A DNA stretch of 64,000 nucleotides from Stenotrophomonas oahuensis (lineage in GTDB: Bacteria > Pseudomonadota > Gammaproteobacteria > Xanthomonadales > Xanthomonadaceae): contig NZ_CP115541.1 in the NCBI RefSeq assembly GCF_031834595.1, positions 620,001 to 684,000 on the forward strand. The letters are read 5' to 3'. The notes beneath the pieces were generated by a model. The model searched no databases, was not told the DNA's origin, and saw only the letters and a program-made list of their open reading frames with translations. This document shows, in pieces, positions 7,864-15,500 of this stretch. Positions within the stretch are counted from its first letter, which is position 1; the number at the start of each line of letters is the position of its first letter. A program made the position numbers and the translations under genes.

Positions 7864-8325
7864 TCACGCGCCTCTACTGCTCAGAAACTCCAGGGCGTAC
7901 TCATTCCCCGCCTCGGCTGCTGCATTGATCAACTCCATGGCCTTGGCCACATCGCACTCGATGCCCTTACCGTGAAGCAGCGCCAGCCCATACTCGTAGT
8001 GGGCGGGAGCGTACCCGCCCGCTGAAGCCTGGGCAAAGCAAACCGCAGCCGCCGGCTCATCGCGTTCAACACCCCAGTCGCCGAACAGGTAGTTCATTCC
8101 CATCTGAAAGACGGCGGGAAGGTAGCCCTTGGACGCCGACTCCTGGAGCAGGCAGAGAGAACTTTCCTCAGAATCATCGGCGACAAGGATGTGCGCGCGA
8201 AGGTACAGCGCCTCCGGATCACCGATGGCAAGCCCAGGGGATAGCAGGGCCAAGGCGGCCTCAGACCCCACCTGTTCGTTAGCTTCCTCGAACTGCTCCG
8301 TGAGTTGGCTGGGCAATCCATTCAT
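7864..8325 (-). CDS. Sel1-repeat protein, candidate immunity protein
   Basis: About 153 residues from ATG 8325, chosen for the ATGA overlap with the upstream gene. The central and C-terminal parts are Sel1/TPR-like helical repeats: EALYLRAHILVAD, AVFQMGMNYLFGDWGVERDEPAAAVCFAQASAGG and APAHYEYGLALLHGKGIECDVAKAMELINAAAEAG. No signal peptide is seen, so it is cytoplasmic. Sel1 proteins are scaffold proteins frequent in immunity arrays. An in-frame ATG 15 nt upstream is possible. Confidence 0.75.
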   Translation of the reverse strand: MNGLPSQLTEQFEEANEQVGSEAALALLSPGLAIGDPEALYLRAHILVADDSEESSLCLLQESASKGYLPAVFQMGMNYLFGDWGVERDEPAAAVCFAQASAGGYAPAHYEYGLALLHGKGIECDVAKAMELINAAAEAGNEYALEFLSSRGA

Positions 8326-9017
8326 CGCCAGACCAGCCATGCATCGGTTCCCACGATCTCGATAAAGCTCTTCTCCAGGTGCAACCTCAGCAGGCCCCGA
8401 CTGGTGTCAAAGTGACCTCCGATGACGTTCCCGAAACGATGCTCCACATTCAGCGCGGCTATGTCCATCTTGCTGATACAGGACCTCACGCCTTCGATCA
8501 GGATCGTGACTGGCGCACGATCAAGCATGCTCTCTGAAGTACGAACCTGCATGTCCAGACGACACGTATTGGTCACAGGGGAGAATTCAATCGCCTCGAG
8601 ATCCGACCTGTCCAGATCCACTCCCTCAAGAGACTGAGGCTTCCCGCCAGCGTCTACCACCATCGGAATCGATGCCGGAGCCTCATCCTCGGACGGGGCG
8701 CGCAGCTCGATATCTTCCGCGACCGCCTCCAGCATTCCACCCACCAGGTGCATGCTCAGCCGTCGCTTGGATGCTTCTACGGAGCCATCCTGCACATTGC
8801 CTGCCCACGCATTGTCGGCCAACTCAGGGAAATCAAAGCGAGCGAAGAAAGAGTCCATATCGCCAAGGGCGAAACGCGATGTCAGACGCGGCTTCCCTCT
8901 CTCCCAGCCCCCAAGGCAAAGATCGATCTCACAGGATCGCCGAAGGACGGATACGGCAATGACATGGACGATACCGTCATGGAAGACGACATCATCGAAG
9001 GCCTTCCCTGCAATCAC
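8322..9017 (-). CDS. Hypothetical protein with an internal duplication
   Basis: A 231-residue beta-rich soluble protein. The start is GTG, overlapping the upstream stop as GTGA. The two halves look related: NVQDGSVEASKRRLSMHL (first half) against NVIGGHFDTSRGLLRLHL (second half), each followed by an acidic/aromatic strand (VAEDIEL and VGTDAWL). So the protein is probably two copies of a ~100-residue domain. It couples on both sides to array genes by 4-nt overlaps. No family recognised. Confidence 0.65.
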   Translation of the reverse strand: MIAGKAFDDVVFHDGIVHVIAVSVLRRSCEIDLCLGGWERGKPRLTSRFALGDMDSFFARFDFPELADNAWAGNVQDGSVEASKRRLSMHLVGGMLEAVAEDIELRAPSEDEAPASIPMVVDAGGKPQSLEGVDLDRSDLEAIEFSPVTNTCRLDMQVRTSESMLDRAPVTILIEGVRSCISKMDIAALNVEHRFGNVIGGHFDTSRGLLRLHLEKSFIEIVGTDAWLVWR

Positions 9018-9424
9018 GAATATTCCCCTTCGTCCCTTGCCGAAACGTGCAGCCCATGTTTACGAGCCATGGCGATGAACGCAGGCTTCCCAGCCATCAT
9101 CGTCAGCGCATTCTCATCCAGATGGTTCATGCATTCAACGTCCGCACCTGCCGCGATCAGTATTTCCGCCGCCTCCACTGAGCCGTTGAGGATGGCGCTA
9201 TGCAGCGGGGTTAGTTGAAGTTCTCCCTTGATGTTCAGGTCACGGACGAACGGCAGGAATGCTCGAAGCGTCTCAACGTCGTTATCAAAGGCCGCCACAT
9301 GCACGGGCGCATCGCCCCAGGGGCAGGTACTCTCCGGTGAGGTCAGCTCGCAATCTTCAAACATTGCCATCTCGCGGAATGGCTGTAGGAGCTCATCCAT
9401 GGTCTTCCTTGATTCCATCTTCAT
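9014..9424 (-). CDS. Ankyrin-repeat protein, candidate immunity protein
   Basis: About 136 residues from ATG 9424, which has GGAGG 9 nt upstream; a GTG at 9430 overlapping the previous stop is the alternative. Repeats are visible as APVHVAAFDNDVETLRAFL..RDLNIKG and TPLHSAILNGSVEAAEILIAAGADVECMNHLDENALTMM. It resembles the ankyrin protein at 6412-6771 in length and layout, including an N-terminal acidic segment before the repeats. Its stop overlaps the next gene (GTGA). Confidence 0.75.
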   Translation of the reverse strand: MKMESRKTMDELLQPFREMAMFEDCELTSPESTCPWGDAPVHVAAFDNDVETLRAFLPFVRDLNIKGELQLTPLHSAILNGSVEAAEILIAAGADVECMNHLDENALTMMAGKPAFIAMARKHGLHVSARDEGEYS

Positions 9425-9426
9425 AC

Positions 9427-9786
9427 TCACCCCTCCCCTGGCTCACACATGTATGGATCGATGTCGAGCGACGCATTCGCCGCTGCCACCCTGTGAATCA
9501 CCTCACGAGGAAGATGCATGGCCGCCCTCTGACCTTTGTCACTCCACAACCACAGATCAATCTGTGGCTTCCACAGCGGGAGTTCTTCCAGCCCAATCGC
9601 GTCACCAGCCATGTCCAGAGCTTCGAGGATGGCACCTACGACGCTCTCATCTGTGAACTCGGCCCTAGCGACCCTGGCCACCTCGATCGCCTCATGAGTG
9701 GCTGGATTGAACGCAATGACAAGAGCCCGAGCCTCGGGTGGCGTCAACGCCTCCTCATTATCAGTACGCTGATCGATAGTGGTCAT
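9427..9786 (-). CDS. Single-domain paralog of the RHS1 immunity candidate
   Basis: A 119-residue protein with AGGA upstream of its ATG. Its domain shares the layout of the two repeats in the protein at 11847-12506: a VVxxAF/LFIG-like strand, a helix (SVVGAILEALDMAGDAIGL), LWKPQIDLWLWSD, a short helix starting REVIHRVAAANASL and a DIDPY end. The end motif (ASLDIDPY) matches ASLDFDPYV in the larger protein. The C-terminus vaguely recalls DUF4279, which also ends in a lxIDxY pattern. It may be an orphan immunity gene left from an earlier RHS tip. Confidence 0.65.
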   Translation of the reverse strand: MTTIDQRTDNEEALTPPEARALVIAFNPATHEAIEVARVARAEFTDESVVGAILEALDMAGDAIGLEELPLWKPQIDLWLWSDKGQRAAMHLPREVIHRVAAANASLDIDPYMCEPGEG

Positions 9787-9797
9787 CGTCGCTGATC

Positions 9798-10148
9798 CTA
9801 CAGGCCATCAATAACCTGAACCAGATGTCCGGCGTCGTTAAAGCTGTAGAATTTCTCATCACCTATCGCTCCGATACACTGACCTCCACTTGGGGAAAGC
9901 CTGGAGACCCGCACGGTGGTTCCCGCCCGGGTCTTGTACACGGAGAATTCGCAGCCCACCCTTGGCAGCCCACAGTAGGAAAGCGACTCTTTCCTGGCGA
10001 CTTCCAGAAGAGCGAGTTCGGATTGAGAGTACTCCCTCTGCTCGACCCCGCCACACTTAACATCCTCCTGCGAACATGCGACCAACGGCAACACCAGGAG
10101 CGCAGCCCGAATCAGTCCAGTTGGTGATCCTTCCAAGTGACCAGCCAT
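9798..10148 (-). CDS. Small lipoprotein
   Basis: About 116 residues from ATG 10148. A hydrophobic stretch (LIRAALLVLPLVAC) ends in a lipobox LVAC with Ser-Gln following, so the mature protein would begin at Cys and be anchored in a membrane facing the periplasm. The mature part has four more Cys, with a likely beta fold (CEFSVYKTRAGTTVRVSRL). An in-frame ATG 33 nt further upstream would only extend the N-terminus. Periplasmic lipoproteins in toxin arrays can be immunity proteins for toxins acting there; this is inference. Confidence 0.65.
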   Translation of the reverse strand: MAGHLEGSPTGLIRAALLVLPLVACSQEDVKCGGVEQREYSQSELALLEVARKESLSYCGLPRVGCEFSVYKTRAGTTVRVSRLSPSGGQCIGAIGDEKFYSFNDAGHLVQVIDGL

Positions 10149-10244
10149 ATTTTCGTTCAGAAGAATGAGGAAGAATTGCATGGGCCACGATCATGTCGAT
10201 GCGCCCGGCAGCGCCAGCCTTTGGTCGTATCCGAGCTTTTTAAG

Positions 10245-10568
10245 TCAAGCATGCGTCCAGTCGAAGTTCGCAATCTCAACAATCGCCATAAGCAGGAATA
10301 CACCCACAAGTGCCACCCATAGCGATACGTGAAGAAGGGCGAGAGCACCGGCCGGTCGCCATACCCCTCCGTCCCGCATAGCCAAATAGCAAGCCTGAAT
10401 TGCATCCACCTGCACAGAGACGTCCCTGTAGGGAAGGATGGGCAGCTTCGCGAGCGCTTCCTCGCCGGGCGACTTCTGTGACTGACACCGAGCTACTAGA
10501 ACGACAATTGATCGACTCAATATTGCCGCGAACAGGATGTAAACGACGTACGGAACTAGTTCGAACAT
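10245..10568 (-). CDS. Two-helix membrane protein
   Basis: About 107 residues from an ATG at 10568 (MFELVPYVVYILFAAIL). One transmembrane segment is at the N-terminus and another near the end (LHVSLWVALVGVFLLMAIVEI), separated by a ~55-residue cytoplasmic-type loop with basic and acidic residues (KSPGEEALAKLPILPYRDVSVQVD). A longer frame begins at 10640, but the first 24 residues look non-coding. Unknown family, on the same strand as the array. Confidence 0.6.
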   Translation of the reverse strand: MFELVPYVVYILFAAILSRSIVVLVARCQSQKSPGEEALAKLPILPYRDVSVQVDAIQACYLAMRDGGVWRPAGALALLHVSLWVALVGVFLLMAIVEIANFDWTHA

Positions 10569-10666
10569 ATGATTACGGCTCACACCCGCAATTGATGGTA
10601 CGTGGGTTCCTAGACCGGCCAGGCCCCCGCAGACACTCATGCGCCGCTTTGCGCGCTGCCTGCCGC

Positions 10667-11128
10667 TTAGTCAGCCTCTCCATTGGAACCTCCCGTAGCA
10701 TTCACCCGAACAAAGGCCCGGCTCGCGAGATAGCTTCCAGCAAGCCCACCAGTTCCGAAGCAAAGAGGTAAGAGTGCCCCAGTCGCCAGCGGCGGCCCAG
10801 CCAGTGCCATGCCTATACCCTGCGAGAGAATCACCAGGCTTCCGATATAAATCATCTGCATCGGATCGCGAAAACTGAAAGGACACCGGCGAAGCGAGGG
10901 GCGCTCTCGCTTGGTCCGTTCTGCGGACAGCATGTATGCCATTGCACTCACTGCTACCACTCCGCTGGCCACTGCAACTATCAGTAATGCGGCGTCCTTT
11001 AGGCCGCCAGGATGTCCGGACTGGCCAGGAACCTGCTCCTCCATCCAACCGGCGATTGCAGTCGCGATGAGCAAGACAGCGTTAACTGGCAGCCAAGCTT
11101 TTAATCGACTCACTTTGAATTCTCGCAC
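10667..11128 (-). CDS. Four-helix membrane protein
   Basis: A 153-residue protein with four predicted membrane segments: near residues 12-30 (WLPVNAVLLIATAIAGW), 45-68 (AALLIVAVASGVVAVSAMAYM), 92-112 (MIYIGSLVILSQGIGMALAG) and 115-135 (ATGALLPLCFGTGGLAGSYLA). A positive loop (RTKRERPSLRRC) follows helix 2, which places that loop inside. Unknown function. It is the second membrane protein in a row in the array. Confidence 0.6.
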   Translation of the reverse strand: MREFKVSRLKAWLPVNAVLLIATAIAGWMEEQVPGQSGHPGGLKDAALLIVAVASGVVAVSAMAYMLSAERTKRERPSLRRCPFSFRDPMQMIYIGSLVILSQGIGMALAGPPLATGALLPLCFGTGGLAGSYLASRAFVRVNATGGSNGEAD

Positions 11129-11223
11129 GTGCGCTCTGGGCTGTTGAAATAGCGTGTGCCGTGCTGCCAGTATTTCGGGAAACCACCGACGTCATTGCCT
11201 GCCTCGTACTGATCAGTCCGACC

Positions 11224-11697
11224 TTACGTACCACACTCCCTGGGTCGATCTGACAACGGGGGAGGCGGCAGATCAAGCGCCTCCTCCCTTGATACGGTTG
11301 TTGCCCCCATAAATTCTCGCATCTCCACCATGCATACTGGCCTCTGGCCGCGCTTCTGCAACCTGAGAATGCTGAGCAACTGATCGTACTCCGTCTTGAC
11401 TTTTGGAGGGTCGCAGGACCTGTAAGAGTACTCTCGCCGCCTCTCATATATCCAGATCAATTCGGATCCTGAAGATCTGAAGGGTGGGCCAAGCAAAGCT
11501 CGCAAACGCGTCTCGCCGCCAGCCTTGAATGCAGAAGTCAGTTCAGCCTCGCGCGGGGTCTCAGCGCCTACGGCATACCACGGTCCGTCCGAGCTTCGCT
11601 CAACGCACGCAGGCCGGTCATCTGCCGCTGAAGTGAAAGAGCAAAAGGTCAATGACAGACACGCCACTAGAGTACGGAGTATTGCTGCTACTTTCAC
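11224..11697 (-). CDS. Secreted hypothetical protein
   Basis: A 157-residue protein with a classical signal peptide (MKVAAILRTLVACLSLTFC..TSAA, cleavage near residue 25). The mature part includes LRALLGPPFRSSGSELIWIYERRREYSYRSCDPPKVK, which is reminiscent of SmpA/BamE-like small periplasmic domains (a helix, then an LGxPx...WxYxR pattern). Four Cys are present. It probably works in the periplasm, which fits immunity or a modulator of an exported toxin, but the family is not certain. Confidence 0.6.
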   Translation of the reverse strand: MKVAAILRTLVACLSLTFCSFTSAADDRPACVERSSDGPWYAVGAETPREAELTSAFKAGGETRLRALLGPPFRSSGSELIWIYERRREYSYRSCDPPKVKTEYDQLLSILRLQKRGQRPVCMVEMREFMGATTVSREEALDLPPPPLSDRPRECGT

Positions 11698-11846
11698 TTG
11701 AACGCCTTATCGCAGCCAAAACACATTCTTTGCATGTTACGCACCCTCTCTGAACTCCTAACAGAGTAATGCGCCCCCAACGGCACTCCCGCCCCGAATT
11801 TCCATGCATCTCCGGCCTTTGATCGGCAATGCTTGAGCATGCTCAG

Positions 11847-12506
11847 TCACACATATGGATCGAAATCGAGGGATGCCCCACATGAGGCGATCTGCTGAAC
11901 AAGACCCGCAGATATGCACAATGCCGGAGAAATGGCCCGATCACTGGAGAGGCGAACTCCAACCTGAGGATTCCAGAGTGAAGCCTCCACTCCCAACTCG
12001 ATCTGCGCGAGTGCGACCGACTCCGAAATGCACGCCTGCAAGCTTTCAAGGCTGTAGTGCTGGCAGACTACCTTTGCAATTACCGACTCGGATCCAGTTT
12101 CTGGAGAGTCTCCGATGAAAAGTACTACCAGCTCTGGAGATTGGCTCTCATTGCCCAAGACGGGCTCGTCTTGCCCATGCGCTCCATCTTCGTACTCATT
12201 TCTCTGGTTCGGGGCAAAGTCCAAACATGCCGATATGGAGGCAATCAGTCTGATCGTATCTGCTGATAGATTAAGACAAGGCCTTAGCCCCTCACGGCTC
12301 CATACCCTCACCGCGAGACGGGGATGCCATGCTTCCGCTACGTCGCCGAGATCACTCTTCACGCTCTCGGCAACGCGCCTGATCGAAGCTTCGAGGTTCT
12401 CCAGGGTGTTTTCATCGCTAGAGGAATCTGCCAACACGGCTTCCTGACCGGTATCGGGGTGTAGCCCAATGATGCCGGCAGAAATCTCAGGAACGTCTAC
12501 TTCCAT
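11847..12506 (-). CDS. Candidate immunity protein for RHS1, two tandem ~95-residue domains
   Basis: A 219-residue soluble acidic protein starting inside the end of the RHS1 gene (10-nt overlap, ATGGAAGTAG), the typical position for the cognate immunity gene. It consists of two repeats. The first reads ISAGIIGLHPDTG..ENLEASIRRVAESVKSDLG..AWHPRLAVRVWS..LSADTIRLIASISACLDF. The second reads VVLFIGDSPETG..ESLQACISESVALAQIELG..LWNPQVGVRLSS..ISAGLVQQIASCGASLDFDPYV. A single copy makes up the protein at 9427-9786. No formal family recognised; the last strand resembles DUF4279 ends. The immunity role is strongly suggested by position, not proven. Confidence 0.7.
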   Translation of the reverse strand: MEVDVPEISAGIIGLHPDTGQEAVLADSSSDENTLENLEASIRRVAESVKSDLGDVAEAWHPRLAVRVWSREGLRPCLNLSADTIRLIASISACLDFAPNQRNEYEDGAHGQDEPVLGNESQSPELVVLFIGDSPETGSESVIAKVVCQHYSLESLQACISESVALAQIELGVEASLWNPQVGVRLSSDRAISPALCISAGLVQQIASCGASLDFDPYV

Positions 12507-15500
12507 CTGTAGGTGGTCTCCACAACAATTGGACCTCTGCAGCCTCGTGGCTTGACCACTACCCTACCGTCCTTACAGCCACAGAGGTCGTACTTTGAAA
12601 TGTTCTTATTTGTACCCAGCCAATCGTGCTTGGTTCCATGGCCGTCTATCCCTGCCCTTTTCAGCGTCGCGCTATCCAGTTTTTTGTCACACGGATCATC
12701 GTCATCGGGGCACATGGCCTCTCCGGCCATCCTTCCCGCCTTCTGCCCGACTAGTCCACCCAGCACTCCACCAGCAGCGGCTCCCGATAGACCGCCAGCA
12801 CCAGCACAAGCCAATGCCCCCGGGCCCGTTGGGCTACATGCAGCGCCGCCGCCAAGGGCACCTGCAGACCCGCCAAGATAGGCTCCTCCTACAGTACCGC
12901 AGTACGCGCCGGCAATTTCAGCAAGCGCAATGCACTCTTGTTTCTTCACCAACCCGTATGGATCAGAGAAATTGATTGGTGATGCCCCAACGTAGGAGTA
13001 AGTGCTCCAGCCGCCGTCGAGCCCGATTGGATCGCTTTGAGTGTAGCGACCAGTCGCCCCCTCATACTCACGCTGATAGTTGTAGAACAGACCGGTTGCG
13101 TCCGACGCTTGTTGGCCTGGGAGCCTTAGCCACAGTTGGTACTCAGTTCCGTCCCTGTCTGGGTCGTTGCTAGGTTGCTGCCCCCCGAACGCCTCGCCCT
13201 TGCTATTCCACTCCCAGATTGTGACGTCTCGAGCCGGATCAATCACCGCCCGCGGGGTTGCCAGATGATCCGGCTGGATATGGACCAGCGCTGGTACTGC
13301 CTCCGAGACGTCGCCGATCAGTCCAACAGGGAAGTCATCCAGCCAGATCGCCTGCTGACTCGAGTGAGCGACTGAGTTGTAGTCGCCAAGCCAATGACCG
13401 GCTTCGTCATACACCGTGTAAATGGCTTCGTTCGCAGCCTGCGTTCGCTCAACCCGCTCGCCCTTGTGATTGTAAAAATAGCTTTCAAGCGCGACCCCAC
13501 CCTGCTTCGCGGAGCTCATTCGACCGGAGTCGCCATACTCTAGATTGCGACCAGCGATGCTCAGCACATTGCCGGCCTCATCGTAGTCTCTTGCCTCACC
13601 ATTCAGGTCCGCGAGGCGATGACTATTGGCTGGGTAGCTATACACTTGGGTGCCAGCATTCGTGATCAGCTCGGTACGGTTTCCTGTCGCATCGTAGCTA
13701 TACGTCTCAATCGGCGTCCCAGTAGCTCCATCCTTCGTCTGCGTAAGCCGCCCCAGCGCGTCATAGCTGTACTGCGCCAGCACTTCCGTGCCATCGCCAT
13801 TGGTCAGCTCAGTAATCCCACCCACCGCGTCATACCCATACCCCACCGACAACCCGCCCGGTGCCGGGCCGTGCACCGCAATGGTCCGGTAGTCCTGATC
13901 CACCGGCCGCTGCAGGGTCCGCCCATTCCCATACGTCCAGCCTGTCGCTGGGCCAAACGGCGCATAGGTCACATTGGTCACCACCACCTGCCGGGCCTGC
14001 CCCGGGCGAGCGACACCTACCTCGCTGATGCGGCCCAGGCTGTCGCGCAGGTAGTCGGCCACGGTGCCGTCCGGGTAGGTCAGCGTCGCCAGCCGGCCAC
14101 CGGCGGTGTAGCCATAGCGCACGGTGGTGGCTACGCCATTGACCGTCTGCACCTTGCGGGTGAGCTGGCCGAATCGGTCATGGCAGTACTGGGTGCTGCC
14201 GCCGGCATGGATCACCGTGCCCACCCTGCCCCGGCTGAACTGCTCGTTCGCCGCGCACACCGCCGGGGCGATGTCGTAGGTGTAGGCCACGTCCAGCGTG
14301 GGATCCGGATAGCTGATGTGCGTGACACGGCCCAGCACGTCGTATTGGTAGGTGGCCGTGACTCCACGCGCGTCAGTGCGGGTGGTGCGGTTGCCGGCGG
14401 CGTCCACCGTGAAGGTGGTGGCGCCGGTGTCCGGGCTCACCTGCTGCAGCAGATCACCGAAGCCGTTGTAGGCGTACGTGGTGGGCAGCTGCTTGGGGTC
14501 GATGACCTGGGTCTGGTTGTCGTCGCTGTCATAGGCCATCGCGACGGTGGCGGCGATGCCGCCTTCGTCGTCCACCTGACGGGTCAGGCGACCGAACGCA
14601 TCATGCTCGCGGCGGGAGACGTGGCCGAGCGCGTCGATCACCGAGTTCACGTTGCCCTCGGCGTCGTAGGTGAAGTCGGTGGGATTGGCGAGGCCATCCG
14701 CCGAAGTCACCAGCTGGCTCAGGCGGTTGTACACGCGCGACAGCGTGCGCTTCACCTCACCACTGGCTCCCTTGTACTCCTCCTGCACACGGTTACCGGC
14801 CGCATCCAGCGTGTACTCGATGCGGTTACCTGCGCCATCGCCGATGGCGGTGAGGCGATGGGCGGCATCGTAGGTGTAGGTCACCACGGTGCCATCCGGT
14901 GCGGTGACCTTGCTGAGCTGACCGGTGGGCAGGTACTCCATGGTGGTGATGCGGTCCTCGGTGCCACTGGCATCGTCGTCGCCGCGCACCGTGGCCGAGG
15001 CCATCCAGCCGCGTGGCGTGTACTGATACTCGGTGACCACGCCGTTGGCGTCCATCACCATGTGCGGACGGCCCGCGCCGTCATAGGCCAGCACCTCAGT
15101 CACCTGACCCAGAGGCTGGATGGTCTTCCAGAGGTCGCCCTTGCGGTGGGTGCAGGCGGCGTCGCTGGTGGCGCAGCCGGGGGCGTCTTCCGGGTAATAG
15201 GTGTAACGCACGGTGTCGTCTGTGCCGGGCATGGGGCCGTCTGTGGACAGCAGGAGGCCGAGGACCGGGCAACCGACTTGGGCGTCTACGGCTTCGCAGT
15301 AGGTGTAGGTGGTGGTGCGGGTTTCGCCGGCCGGGGTTTGGGTGGTTTCCTGGGTGACTTGGCCGCGGGCGTTGTACAGCCAGGTCTGCGTACGGGCACT
15401 GCTGACGCGCTTCACGATCTGGTTGGTGTCGCGGCGTCGCCAGACTTCGGTGGTGCGAGCTTCAGGGCGGTTGCTCGCTTCGGTCTTGCGATCTATCCAG

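Noticed and set aside
5053..12506. Search for detached RHS tip remnants or core fragments in the immunity array
   Set aside because: No DPxGL motif or YD repeats were found outside the two RHS genes.
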